Source: Pseudomonas putida
GTDB lineage: Bacteria; Pseudomonadota; Gammaproteobacteria; Pseudomonadales; Pseudomonadaceae
DNA length: 64,000 nt
Assembly: GCF_001636055.1 (NCBI RefSeq)
Contig: NZ_CP011789.1
Coordinates: 2,418,001-2,482,000 of the forward strand
Direction: 5' to 3'
The notes under the pieces were generated by a model. It searched no databases. It had not been told where the DNA came from and was given only the letters and a program-made list of their open reading frames with translations. Position numbers and translations under genes: made by a program. Shown here in pieces: positions 18,768 through 27,074 of this stretch. Every line of letters begins with the position of its first letter. Within the stretch, counting starts at the first letter, position 1.

Positions 18768-20654
18768 TCAGATCCTGAAACTGCCCACCAACTGCTTCAA
18801 GCGTCCCGCCTGCTGGGTCAGCGCATCGCAGTGGCGCAGGGTTTCGTTGAGGTTCTGCACCCCTTGCTGGTTGAGTGCGTTGATCTGGGTGATATCCAGG
18901 TTCAAGCTCTCGACCACCGCGCTCTGCTCCTCGGTCGCTGTGGCCACCGACTGGTTCATGCCATCGATCTCGCCGATGCGCAGGGTCACGCTGGCCAGGC
19001 GCTCGCCCGCCTGGTTGGCCACCTGCACGGTCTGCTCGCTGGAGACCTGGCTGGCGTTCATGGTGTGCACCGCCTCGCGCGAGCCAACCTGCAGGCTGGT
19101 GATCATGCGGTGGATCTCTTCGGCCGACTCCTGGGTGCGGTGTGCCAGGTTGCGCACCTCGTCGGCGACCACGGCGAAGCCTCGGCCCGCTTCCCCGGCG
19201 CGCGCGGCTTCGATGGCGGCGTTGAGCGCCAGCAGGTTGGTCTGCTGGGAGATGCCCTTGATCACGTCGAGGATCTTGCCGATCTCGTCGGTGCTGGCGT
19301 TGAGGGTTTCGATCTGCTCGCACGACTCGCTGATCTTGTGCGACAGCGCGGTCATGGCGTTGATCGCATCCTCCACCACCTGGCGCCCGTCGTTGGCCTG
19401 ATCGCTGGCGCCGCTGGCGTGCTGCGAGGCATCGGCGGCATTGCGTGCGATTTCCTGGGTGGCGGCGCCGAGCTGATTGATCGCTGCCGCCACGCTGTTG
19501 GTACGCAGGCTTTGTTCCTCGGAGCCGTTGATCGAGGCGTTGGAAGCACTCATCACCTGTTCGGACAGGTCGTGCACCTGCCGCGTGGCCGAGGCCACTT
19601 CACTGATCGAGGCGTGGATACGCTCGACGAAGCGGTTGAAGGCCATGGCCAGCTCGCCGAACTCGTCCTTGTGCTGCACCTGCAAGCGACGGGTGAGGTC
19701 GCCTTCGCCTTCGGCGATATCGTGCATGGCGCGGCCCATGGTGGTCAGCGGGCGCATCAGCAGGGGGATCAGCAGGCCGAGCACGGCAGCGATGGCGGCC
19801 ACGGCAATGATCATGGCGATGATGGCCGAACTGCGGAACTGGCCGAGGGCGGCGTAGGCCTTGTCTTTGTCGATGGACAGGCCGATGTACCACTGCGCCG
19901 AGGGTAGCCCCTTGACCTGGGTGAAGGAGACGATCCGCTCTTCGCCGCCGAGGGTCACGTCCTGCATGCCCGGCTCGACCCGCAGGCCGCTGCCGGGGTA
20001 GATGTCCTTGAGGTTCTTCATCAGCTGGTCCTTGTCGGGGCTGACGATTACCTGGCCTTCACGGTCGACCAGGAAGGCGTGGCCGATACCGCCGAAGTCC
20101 ACCGCGTTGATGATGTCGACCAGGCTGTCCAGGCTCAGGTCACCACCGACAACCCCGAGCAGCTCACCATTGTTGCGGGCCTTGACCGGTATGGCGATGG
20201 TCACCACCAGGCCGCCCACCGATGCCTGGTAGGGCGGTGTCAGCAGGGTCTGGTTGGCGCTCACCGCAGCGGTGTACCAAGGGCGTTTGCGCGGGTCGTA
20301 GCCTTCGGGCATCTGTGCGTCGGGGCGCTGGGTGAACAGCCCGGTGTTCTGGCCGAAGTAGGTGAACTGGAAGTTGCTGGTGTAAGAGGGTTGGTCGACC
20401 AGCCCGGCGACCTGATTGCCGGTGCCTTGCTGGGCGATGTCCTGGGCGAGGTTCTCCAGGATCAGGATGCGTCCGCCCATCCAGTTCTGCACGCTGCTGG
20501 CGGTGAGCGCGCCGGCCTGCTGGACCGAGGATTCGATGTTCTGGCGGATGGTGTTGCGTTGCAGGTAGTCGTTGTAGAGGGTGAACAATGCGAATGCCAG
20601 TACCACGACACCGCAGGCGCTGAGGAGGATCTTGTGGCGGAACTTCAGGTTCAT
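18768..20654 (-). CDS. double-Cache methyl-accepting chemotaxis protein, PctA-like
   Basis: A 628-aa chemoreceptor. TM1 is at about residues 8-30, the periplasmic dCACHE domain at 31-275, TM2 at about 280-300, then HAMP and a signalling hairpin [20 protein letters not shown]. The Cache domain shows the amino-acid-binding signature: YDPRKRPWY (Tyr, Arg, Trp, Tyr) and the [12 protein letters not shown] aspartate. The N-terminus [30 protein letters not shown] closely follows PctA/PctC-type sensors. It therefore most likely detects L-amino acids or GABA-like ligands. There is no C-terminal CheR-tether pentapeptide. The start is ATG 20654; a longer frame to 20786 would precede TM1 by 44 unsupported residues. 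A FliA promoter lies at 20728-20754. Confidence 0.92.
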   Translation of the reverse strand: MNLKFRHKILLSACGVVVLAFALFTLYNDYLQRNTIRQNIESSVQQAGALTASSVQNWMGGRILILENLAQDIAQQGTGNQVAGLVDQPSYTSNFQFTYFGQNTGLFTQRPDAQMPEGYDPRKRPWYTAAVSANQTLLTPPYQASVGGLVVTIAIPVKARNNGELLGVVGGDLSLDSLVDIINAVDFGGIGHAFLVDREGQVIVSPDKDQLMKNLKDIYPGSGLRVEPGMQDVTLGGEERIVSFTQVKGLPSAQWYIGLSIDKDKAYAALGQFRSSAIIAMIIAVAAIAAVLGLLIPLLMRPLTTMGRAMHDIAEGEGDLTRRLQVQHKDEFGELAMAFNRFVERIHASISEVASATRQVHDLSEQVMSASNASINGSEEQSLRTNSVAAAINQLGAATQEIARNAADASQHASGASDQANDGRQVVEDAINAMTALSHKISESCEQIETLNASTDEIGKILDVIKGISQQTNLLALNAAIEAARAGEAGRGFAVVADEVRNLAHRTQESAEEIHRMITSLQVGSREAVHTMNASQVSSEQTVQVANQAGERLASVTLRIGEIDGMNQSVATATEEQSAVVESLNLDITQINALNQQGVQNLNETLRHCDALTQQAGRLKQLVGSFRI

Positions 20655-20727
20655 GTTTCGAGACCTTGAGCCGATGCTGGGGAGGCCGCCATGCACTTTT
20701 GGCGCGTAGCGGCGCCTGTCGGGATCG

Positions 20728-20754
20728 GTATCGGCCTGCCGGTCAAAAGGTTGA
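20728..20754 (-). promoter_or_regulatory. FliA promoter of PctA-like receptor
   Basis: On the minus strand TCAACCTT-N11-GCCGATAC: an exact 8-nt -10 as at aer and cheV, correct gap, and TCAA at -35. It is 74 nt upstream of the receptor ATG. Confidence 0.7.
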
Positions 20755-20792
20755 GTTAGACGTTGTTCTGGCCGACGAGCGGCCATGTGCGG

Positions 20793-21671
20793 TCAACCGC
20801 CAGCCAGCAGCTCCACCAGCGCCCGCGCGGCCTGCCCGAGGGGCTGTTGCTTGAGCCACAGCGCATGCACCGGCAACTGCAGTTCGTTGCGGGTGTTGCG
20901 AAACGCCAGGCGCACCAGCCGCCCGGCTTCCACCAAGGGGGCGACCCGCGTTGCCGGCAGGTCGCCCCAGCCGAGGCCTGCTTCGACCATCTGCAGGGCC
21001 AGGTCGACGCTGTCGGTACGCCAGTGCGTGGTGCCGATCAGCGAGCGGGTGTCGCGCAGCGGCAGGTCGCGGCTGTGTACCAGGATCTGACGGAGGCTGA
21101 CCAGGTCTTCGAGGTCGCGGATGCGCCCCTGGCGCAGTGCTGGATGGTTGGGCGACAAGGCTGCCACCAGCGACTCGCTGCCCAGGTGCTGGAAGCTGCG
21201 CTGCGGATCGACCTGCAACCCGGCAAAGGCCAGGCACAGCCCGACGCGGCCGCTGTCCAGCAGGTGCAGGGCGTCCTCCTGCGGTGCGCTGAGCAGCTCG
21301 ATGTCCAGCAACGGATAGCGTTCGCCCAGCCGCGCAATGGCGGCCAGCAGCGGACGCGGGTCGATGTCCGGCACCACGGCGATCGCCAGGCTGCTTTCGA
21401 GCCCTCGCGACAGTTCAAGCGCATGCACTTGCAGTAACCCCAGTTGCTCGGCGATCAGCCGTGCGTGCGGCTCCAGAGCGCGGGCGCGGTCTGTGGCGCG
21501 GACCTCGCGTGCTCCGCGCTCGAACAGCGCGTAGCCGAGTTCGGCCTCGAGATTGCCGATGGCCATGCTCACCGCCGACGGCACCCGCCCCAGCACCCGT
21601 GCGGCAGCGGAGAACGAGCCGCGGTCGAGCACGGCGAGGAACAGTTGGATGTTGTCGCTGGAAAAATTCAT
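20793..21671 (-). CDS. LysR family transcriptional regulator (PACE neighbour)
   Basis: A 292-aa LTTR with an N-terminal winged helix-turn-helix (residues 1-62; LFLAVLDRGSFSAAARVLGRVPSAVS) and a substrate-binding domain (about 88-290). AAAGGAG lies before the ATG. It is transcribed divergently from the PACE efflux gene with a 101-bp gap. That gap holds a perfect CTTTCAG-N5-CTGAAAG dyad, the likely operator. LTTRs in this arrangement usually control the divergent transporter and themselves. The inducer is unknown, but could be a polyamine or biocide-like cation if PACE is the target. Confidence 0.88.
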   Translation of the reverse strand: MNFSSDNIQLFLAVLDRGSFSAAARVLGRVPSAVSMAIGNLEAELGYALFERGAREVRATDRARALEPHARLIAEQLGLLQVHALELSRGLESSLAIAVVPDIDPRPLLAAIARLGERYPLLDIELLSAPQEDALHLLDSGRVGLCLAFAGLQVDPQRSFQHLGSESLVAALSPNHPALRQGRIRDLEDLVSLRQILVHSRDLPLRDTRSLIGTTHWRTDSVDLALQMVEAGLGWGDLPATRVAPLVEAGRLVRLAFRNTRNELQLPVHALWLKQQPLGQAARALVELLAGG

Positions 21672-21680
21672 GCGATTCTC

Positions 21681-21699
21681 CTTTCAGTCAATCTGAAAG
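21681..21699. promoter_or_regulatory. LysR-type operator dyad
   Basis: CTTTCAG-TCAAT-CTGAAAG has perfect 7-bp arms and contains the T-N11-A LTTR signature. It overlaps the leader of the lysR gene and lies about 75 bp before the PACE start. Confidence 0.7.
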
Positions 21700-21772
21700 G
21701 TGCTGACTTTTTCTGTCAAGAATATTGACTCATTCTCGTCGCCTTCATTTCCTGCATTCCGAGGTAATCACG

Positions 21773-22201
21773 GTGCAAGGCGTCAAGCGCAAACTGGTCT
21801 ACGTGACCTTCTATGAACTGACCGGCCTGGGCATGTCGACTCTGGGGCTGGCCTATCTCTCCGATACCCCGGCCTCGCATACCGGCCCCCTGGCGGTAAT
21901 GATCACCACCATCGCCATGTTCTGGAATCTGGTCTACAACAGCCTGTTCGAACACTGGGAGAGCCGTCAGGCCAAGCGTGGGCGCAGCCTGGCACGTCGT
22001 GTGGCGCACGCGGTGGGCTTCCAGCTGACGCTGGTGCTGTACCTGATTCCGCTGATTGCCTGGTGGCTGGACATGAGCCTGGTCGAGGCATTCGTGGTGG
22101 ACCTGGCGTTCATCGTGCTGGTGCCGTGCTACACCTTCGCCTACAACTGGGCGTTCGACCGCATATTCGGCCTGCCGACCTCGGCCATGGCAGTGGCCTG
22201 A
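21773..22201 (+). CDS. PACE family efflux transporter
   Basis: A 142-aa inner-membrane protein of four helices formed by two BTP domains, as in AceI-type PACE pumps. Both repeats show the motif set: RKLVYVTFYELTGL, AMFWNLVYNSLFEHWE, then RRVAHAVGFQLTLV and FAYNWAFDRIFG. These transporters export chlorhexidine and other biocides, with short-chain diamines as probable natural substrates. The start is GTG 21773, with GAGG 8 nt upstream. A TTG at 21725 would add a non-conserved leader. The divergent LysR gene and dyad operator suggest substrate-induced expression. Confidence 0.9.
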   Translation: MQGVKRKLVYVTFYELTGLGMSTLGLAYLSDTPASHTGPLAVMITTIAMFWNLVYNSLFEHWESRQAKRGRSLARRVAHAVGFQLTLVLYLIPLIAWWLDMSLVEAFVVDLAFIVLVPCYTFAYNWAFDRIFGLPTSAMAVA

Positions 22202-22205
22202 GGCG

Positions 22206-23204
22206 TCAGGGCCGGCCAGCACCCGACAACAGGCCATCCTCGATCTGCCCCGACAGGTAGTACACCCCCGAAAGGGCACCGCTCTGGCGGTTTTCCATCA
22301 GCTCGCGCCATTCCTCGTTCAGCGCCACGTTGAGGATCACCCGCAGTTGCTCGACCATCTGCGGCTGTTCGCGGTCATGGGTCATCATGCCGAAACCGGC
22401 CACCGTCACCGAGATCATCGCCCCGGCGGCCTTGCCTACTGCGGCTGCCACTGCGCTGGCGATGCCGCGCGGGGCCAGGGTGGCGCCGAGTTTTTCGCTG
22501 GCGCGGGTGGCTACCGACGACAGCCCCACCTCGGTTTGCCCGGGAGCCTTGGCAGCCTGGTCGTGCAGGTGCTGGCGCAGCGCCTGCCAGGCGGGCTGCT
22601 GGTCCAGTGACTGGGCGCGCAGCAGTTGGTAGAGCGTCGCATCCCTGGCCGCGGGCGGGCCCAGGGCGATGGCCGCAAGCTGATTCAGACGCTGGCTGAC
22701 CTGATCGGGCGGGGCGTTGTAGCGTTGGATGATTGTCGGCAACTGCTTGGCGAACAGTTCCAGGTACAGCGCGCTGGCGCGGTCGCGGATGCCTTCGGGG
22801 TTGATCTGCTCGGCGACCGGTTCGATCACCCGGTCGTGGTACTGCGCCTGCAGGTACAGCGCCAGGCGTTTTTCTGGCGGGTCACTGCCGTTGCCGCTGT
22901 TCATCTTGTACCAGGCAACCTTGAGGGTCAGCCACTGCTGGGTCCAGTAGCCGGTGAACCAGGGGATGAAGTCGCTTTCGGTGCGTTGCTGCACCTGTTC
23001 GCGCCAGACCCGCATCGAGCGACGGGCATAGTCGCTGGCCGAGCCGGTGGCGGCAACCGAGGCGCTAATCAGGTCCTGGTCGATCTGTTGCCAGAGGGCG
23101 GGGGTGAGCGTGGCCGGGGGCGGGGCGGGTGGGGAGCGTTTGCCGGCACAGCCAGCCAGGGCCAGCAGCAGGCACAGCAGCAAGAGGGGAATGCGCGGGT
23201 TCAC
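22206..23204 (-). CDS. uncharacterised lipoprotein, 332 aa
   Basis: I do not recognise a named family. A lipoprotein signal peptide is clear (LLLALAGC, lipidated C19), followed by a proline-rich linker. The mature part is largely alpha-helical and rich in Q, A and L, with a glycine/alanine-rich, possibly membrane-inserting patch near residues 240-275 (SAVAAAVGKAAGAMISVTVAG). GGGAGG lies upstream of a GTG start, and TATAAT on the minus strand at 23246-23251 fits a -10. The stop is 4 nt from the convergent PACE stop. The position-2 side of the lipobox gives no clear inner- or outer-membrane call. Function unknown. Confidence 0.75.
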   Translation of the reverse strand: MNPRIPLLLLCLLLALAGCAGKRSPPAPPPATLTPALWQQIDQDLISASVAATGSASDYARRSMRVWREQVQQRTESDFIPWFTGYWTQQWLTLKVAWYKMNSGNGSDPPEKRLALYLQAQYHDRVIEPVAEQINPEGIRDRASALYLELFAKQLPTIIQRYNAPPDQVSQRLNQLAAIALGPPAARDATLYQLLRAQSLDQQPAWQALRQHLHDQAAKAPGQTEVGLSSVATRASEKLGATLAPRGIASAVAAAVGKAAGAMISVTVAGFGMMTHDREQPQMVEQLRVILNVALNEEWRELMENRQSGALSGVYYLSGQIEDGLLSGAGRP

Positions 23205-23261
23205 GCGGGTAGCCTCCCTGGGTAGAGGCTGGATGAGGTCTTCTGATTATAGGAGCGGGAA

Positions 23262-23284
23262 GGGCCGCAGAGCGGCCCCTTTTT
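23262..23284. terminator. hairpin between GNAT gene and lipoprotein gene
   Basis: GGGCCGC-AGA-GCGGCCC followed by CCTTTTT on the plus strand. It follows the GNAT stop on the minus strand, where the run reads as A before the stem, so efficiency in that direction is uncertain. Confidence 0.5.
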
Positions 23285-23302
23285 GCAGTGCGAAAGCCAT
23301 GT

Positions 23303-23746
23303 TCAGCCCTCGCGTTTCAGATGCAGCAGCGGATACGGATCGCCCTGCCCATCGACTTCGCTGCGTCCGGTCTGGACGAAGCCCTGGCTGAGGTAGAAAC
23401 CCACGGCCTGCGGGTTCTGTTCGTTGACATCGACCTCGCGTACGCCCAGTTCGGCGACGACGTCAGCCAACAGCGTCTTGCCGATGCCCTGGCCGCGGTA
23501 GATCGGATCGACGAAGAGCATCTCCAGCTTGCCCTCGTGTATCCCGGCGAAGCCGAGGATCTGCCCCTGTTCATCATACGCGGCGCGCAGCTGGACGAAG
23601 CCCAGGTACTGGTCGCGTACCAGCGGGCGCAGGCGTTCGATGTAGCCTTCGGGAAGAAAATCGTGCGTGGCCCGCACCGAGGCTTCCCACAGTTCGGTCA
23701 GTCGCTCGAACTGCTCTGCGCCGACTGGCGCGATGGTGTGTTGCAT
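23303..23746 (-). CDS. GNAT family N-acetyltransferase
   Basis: A 147-aa acetyl-CoA-dependent acetyltransferase with the GNAT core. The strand IHEGKLEMLFVDPIYRGQGIG carries the acetyl-CoA pyrophosphate loop (RGQGIGKTLL) near residue 88, followed by VREVDVNEQNPQAVGFYLSQGF. This arrangement resembles YjaB/ElaA-like small-molecule acetyltransferases. GGAGG precedes the ATG. It is flanked by same-strand genes with gaps of about 65-100 bp, not an obvious operon. Substrate unknown. Confidence 0.85.
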   Translation of the reverse strand: MQHTIAPVGAEQFERLTELWEASVRATHDFLPEGYIERLRPLVRDQYLGFVQLRAAYDEQGQILGFAGIHEGKLEMLFVDPIYRGQGIGKTLLADVVAELGVREVDVNEQNPQAVGFYLSQGFVQTGRSEVDGQGDPYPLLHLKREG

Positions 23747-23813
23747 AAGACCTCCTGGCGTGTAATTGCCGGGCGCATGGTAAGGCGCCCGGCAAGCCTT
23801 GGCCAGCGAGGCC

Positions 23814-24455
23814 TCAGCTCGGCCAGCAGGACTGGCGGATCACGCTGCAGAAGTTGCCGGGATGGAAACCCGGTTCCTTGTCGGCGATGACATCGCCCTT
23901 GACGTTGCCGAAGGTGGTCTGCGGCTTGTGGCGGATGCCATCGTAGAAGGCCTGGATGATCGCTTCCTTGAACTGCTCGCCGCGAGGGTGGGCCTGGACC
24001 ACGGCGTCGCGCTCGGTAGTGCTCAGCCCCTCGTGGTGCAGGCCGAGGACGTCGGTCTCGACACCGGCGGTCACCAGTGCGATCAGCGGGTGCATGAACT
24101 CGGGAATACCCGGTGTGGTGTGCAGGGCGATGGCGGTCCAGACCCGCTCGATGTCGCGTTCGGCGATGCCATGGCCCTTGAGGAAGTCGCGGGCGGCGTT
24201 GGCGCCGTCGACCTCGAAGCGGCAGCAGTCGCTGCTGTGCTGATGGGTCAGGCCCATATCGTGGAACATGCAGCCGCAGTACAGCAGTTCGCTGTCGAAC
24301 TTCAGACCCAGGCGCTTGCCGGCCAGGGCGGCGAAGTAGAACACCCGGCTGGAGTGGTGGAACAGCAGCGGCGAGGCGGTGTCGCGGACCAGTTCGGTGA
24401 TTTCACGGGCCATGGCGCTGTCAGGCACCTGGATACCGGCGATGGAGGTGGACAT
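23814..24455 (-). CDS. HD-domain phosphohydrolase-like protein (cyanamide-hydratase-like)
   Basis: A 213-aa HD-domain protein. The metal-binding residues are SRVFYFAALAGKRLG (preceded by HHSSR), CGCMFHDMGL (the HD doublet near residue 65) and TAIALHTTPGIP. The last, with H before TTPGIPE, is typical of the subgroup annotated as cyanamide-hydratase-like HD proteins. AGGAG sits 7 nt before ATG 24455; a longer frame to 24575 is unnecessary. It is divergent from a GlxA-like AraC regulator 182 bp away, an arrangement suggesting regulation by that protein. Natural substrate unknown. Confidence 0.8.
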   Translation of the reverse strand: MSTSIAGIQVPDSAMAREITELVRDTASPLLFHHSSRVFYFAALAGKRLGLKFDSELLYCGCMFHDMGLTHQHSSDCCRFEVDGANAARDFLKGHGIAERDIERVWTAIALHTTPGIPEFMHPLIALVTAGVETDVLGLHHEGLSTTERDAVVQAHPRGEQFKEAIIQAFYDGIRHKPQTTFGNVKGDVIADKEPGFHPGNFCSVIRQSCWPS

Positions 24456-24637
24456 GGGTGACTCCTGGGGTGGTGTGGTGGTGGAGTCAGTGTGGCGGGG
24501 CGGGTGGCTGTCCTCAATTGACGTTATGCGCCATATCCTGCCATTGTCGGTCTGCGACAGACATGGCCTGCGCATGGGGTCGGCCGGGGTTTTATGCTGT
24601 CGCTACCCACCCTTTTGCGCGCCTACAGGATCTCCAG

Positions 24638-25603
24638 ATGCCCTCGCTGACCCTCGCCATCCTTGCCATGCCCGGCGTCCAGTTGCTCGATGCCAGCGGC
24701 CCGCTCGATGTCTTCGCCGAGGCCAACCGCCAGGCCGGTCGCGAGGTCTATCGCCTGCGCCTGCTGGCCTGCGAACCCGGCCCACTGGTCAGTTCGTCCG
24801 GCGCACGCCTGCTGCCCGATGGCTGGATCGGCGACACCCACGAGCCCATCGACACCCTGCTGATCGCCGGTACGCCGCAGGCGGCCAGCCAGCACCTGCG
24901 CAGCGGCATCCTCGACTGGCTGCGTGGGCGCGCCGCCAGTTGTCGACGCTACGGATCAGTCTGTACTGGCGCCTTCGCCCTGGCGGCTGCCGGCCTGCTC
25001 GATGGCCGACGCATCACCACGCACTGGGCGGTCGCCGAGGCCTTGGCCGAGCGCTATCCCGAGGTGCAGGTGGACGCCGATGCGATCCAGGTCCATGACG
25101 GCAAGGTGCGCACTGCGGCGGGGGTGACGTCCGGGCTGGACCTGGCGTTGAGCCTGGTGGAGGAGGACCTGGGGCGAGAGCTCGCCAAGCAGGTGGCAGG
25201 GCAGTTGGTGATGTACTTCAAGCGTCCGGGCGGGCAATTGCAGTTCAGTCGCCAGGGCGCCTCGTCGCCGGTCGGGCGCTCGGTGCTTCAGGGGTTGCAG
25301 CGCTATGTGGCCGCCAATCCGGCCGAGGATCACAGCATCGCCAGCCTGGCGCAGCGGGCGGGTCTCAGCCCGCGGCACTTCGCCCGGCTGTTCCAGGCCG
25401 ATGTGGGCATGACCCCGGCGGCCTGGGTGGAACTGGCACGGGTCAATGCCGCCCGTGAGCGCCTCGAGGGCGGACGCGAGCCGCCCAAGCAGGTGGCCGC
25501 CTTGTGTGGCTTCGCCAATGTCGACACCCTGCGCCGTGCCTTCGTGCGGCATGTTGGGGTCACCCCGGCGGACTACCGCAAACGTTACGCGCGCACGCTC
25601 TGA
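24638..25603 (+). CDS. GlxA-type AraC family regulator with DJ-1/PfpI domain
   Basis: A 321-aa regulator. The N-terminal DJ-1/PfpI (class I glutamine amidotransferase-like) domain covers residues 1-190, with LLDASGPLDVFAEAN and the nucleophile elbow GSVCTGAFALAAAGLL. The C-terminal AraC double HTH (about 215-315) includes HFARLFQADVGMTPAAWVE and VTPADYRKRY. The family includes GlxA, ArgR and GbdR-type nitrogen-metabolism regulators. It overlaps the convergent GntR gene by 19 bp. Divergent from the HD-domain gene, its probable target. Confidence 0.88.
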   Translation: MPSLTLAILAMPGVQLLDASGPLDVFAEANRQAGREVYRLRLLACEPGPLVSSSGARLLPDGWIGDTHEPIDTLLIAGTPQAASQHLRSGILDWLRGRAASCRRYGSVCTGAFALAAAGLLDGRRITTHWAVAEALAERYPEVQVDADAIQVHDGKVRTAAGVTSGLDLALSLVEEDLGRELAKQVAGQLVMYFKRPGGQLQFSRQGASSPVGRSVLQGLQRYVAANPAEDHSIASLAQRAGLSPRHFARLFQADVGMTPAAWVELARVNAARERLEGGREPPKQVAALCGFANVDTLRRAFVRHVGVTPADYRKRYARTL

Positions 25604-26280
25604 TCGAGGTCGAGCTTGGCTTCGAGGCGATCCAGGTGCTGGTGCATCAACGCCAGCGCCGCGGTGCTGTCGCCATCTTCCACCGCGTCGATGATTGCCG
25701 CGTGCTCTTGCCAGGCGCAGTGCTCGCAGCAGGGCGACTCGTAGCGGGCGATGATCAGCGAGGTCATCGGCACCAGGCCATTGAGAAAGCGCGCCAAGGG
25801 GGCGTTATTGGCCATCTGCGCAAGCTTGAGGTGGAATTCGCCGCCCAGACGGATGGCCGTGCAGCGCTCGCCGCGTTCGTGGTGCAGGCGCTCGCGCTCG
25901 ACCAGTTGGCGCAGTTGCCGGATCTGCCCCGGACGCGCGCGCTGGGTGGCCAGGCCGATCAGTGTGGTTTCAGCCAGGCGCCGTGCACTGAGCACCTGGC
26001 GCGCCTGCTGTGGATCGGGCGCGGCCAGGTGTGCGGTGTGGCTGGGGCGTTGCACCACTACCTGCTGGTCGGCCAGGCGCCCGAGCACCCGGCGGATCAC
26101 TGTGCGGCTGACGCCGAAGGCATTGCCCAGCGCTTGCTCGGGCAGGGCGCTGCCAGGTGGCAGGCGCTGTTCGAGGATGGCGTCGAACAGGCGCGGGTAG
26201 ATCTGTTCGGCTCCCAGGCGGCCTTCGCCGGTCTTGATCAACTGGGGCAGGCACGGGTCGGCGTGGGCGAAGGCGGTCAT
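25585..26280 (-). CDS. GntR family regulator with FCD ligand domain
   Basis: A 231-aa GntR regulator. The winged HTH covers residues 25-90 (YPRLFDAILEQRLPPGSALPEQAL, VSRTVIRRVLGRLADQQVV), and an all-helical FCD domain (about 100-225) has a metal-site-like FHLKLAQMANN histidine and a late HxxH-like pattern. AGGAGAG precedes the ATG. It sits 16 nt downstream of a second, FadR-type GntR gene on the same strand, so the two may be co-transcribed. The target is not visible; dctA and the second regulator are nearest. Its 3' end overlaps the AraC gene. Confidence 0.85.
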   Translation of the reverse strand: MTAFAHADPCLPQLIKTGEGRLGAEQIYPRLFDAILEQRLPPGSALPEQALGNAFGVSRTVIRRVLGRLADQQVVVQRPSHTAHLAAPDPQQARQVLSARRLAETTLIGLATQRARPGQIRQLRQLVERERLHHERGERCTAIRLGGEFHLKLAQMANNAPLARFLNGLVPMTSLIIARYESPCCEHCAWQEHAAIIDAVEDGDSTAALALMHQHLDRLEAKLDLDQSVRA

Positions 26281-26296
26281 GATCGCTCTCCTGACG

Positions 26297-27004
26297 TCAA
26301 AGATGCGGGTCCGGATGGTCGTCCGGGATGTTCAGTTCGATGCCCATGCGCTGGCCCTCGGCGAGGATGTGCCGGCGCATCTGGGCGCTGGCCTGGGCGC
26401 TGTTGCGTGCGCGGATGGCGCGCACCACCGCCTCGTTCTCGTCGAGCCGTGCGGCCAGGTGTTCAGGGGAGTCGCGCAGCATGGCCGCGCTCTGCTTGAG
26501 CGCGTTGCTGGTCTGCTGCACCACGCTCTGGAAGATCGGGTTGGTGGTCAGCGCGAACAGCGCCTCGTGGAAGGCGATGTAGGCGGCTACGCCTGCCTCG
26601 CTGTCGCAGGCGTCAACGGCTTCGCGCAGGTCCATCAGGGTCAGGCGCAGCTGGCCGATGTCCTGGTTGCCCGCCGATTGCGCGACCAGCCCGGCGATGA
26701 AGGGCTCGAGGGTGTAGCGCAGCTCCAGCACATCGGCCAGGCTGGCAGCGCCGACGCCATCGGTGCTTTGTACCAGCGTGGCGTCGGCCTCCAGCACCAG
26801 CACACCTTTGCCAGGCATCGAACGCACCAGTCCGAGGGTTTCCAGTACGGTCACCGCTTCACGCAGGCTGGGGCGGCTGATGCCCAATTGTTCGGCCAGC
26901 TCGCGCTGGCCTGGCAGCATTTCGCCGCTGCGCCACTGGCCGCGGGCCAGGGCCTTGCGCAGCTTTTCCACCACGGAGTTGACGACGGTCGATGAGCTGA
27001 TCAC
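26297..27004 (-). CDS. FadR-type GntR regulator, probable dctA repressor
   Basis: A 235-aa regulator with an N-terminal winged HTH (residues 5-75; LPGQRELAEQLGISRPSLREAVTVLETLGLV) and an FCD domain with the DxxxR/H pattern (ELRYTLEPFIAGL, AFHEALFALTTNP). The start is GTG 27004, with GGGAG 7 nt upstream. It lies 70 bp downstream of dctA on the same strand. The two matched operators at the dctA promoter have the TGGT/ACCA-type half-sites that FCD regulators bind, so it is the natural candidate to control dctA in response to an organic acid. This link is inference. Confidence 0.85.
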   Translation of the reverse strand: MISSSTVVNSVVEKLRKALARGQWRSGEMLPGQRELAEQLGISRPSLREAVTVLETLGLVRSMPGKGVLVLEADATLVQSTDGVGAASLADVLELRYTLEPFIAGLVAQSAGNQDIGQLRLTLMDLREAVDACDSEAGVAAYIAFHEALFALTTNPIFQSVVQQTSNALKQSAAMLRDSPEHLAARLDENEAVVRAIRARNSAQASAQMRRHILAEGQRMGIELNIPDDHPDPHL

Positions 27005-27074
27005 GGTTCGCTCCCTGATTGAAACCTGAGTCTTGGCGCCTGTGGGCCGGCGCTGAACGCCGGCCCTGGCACGG

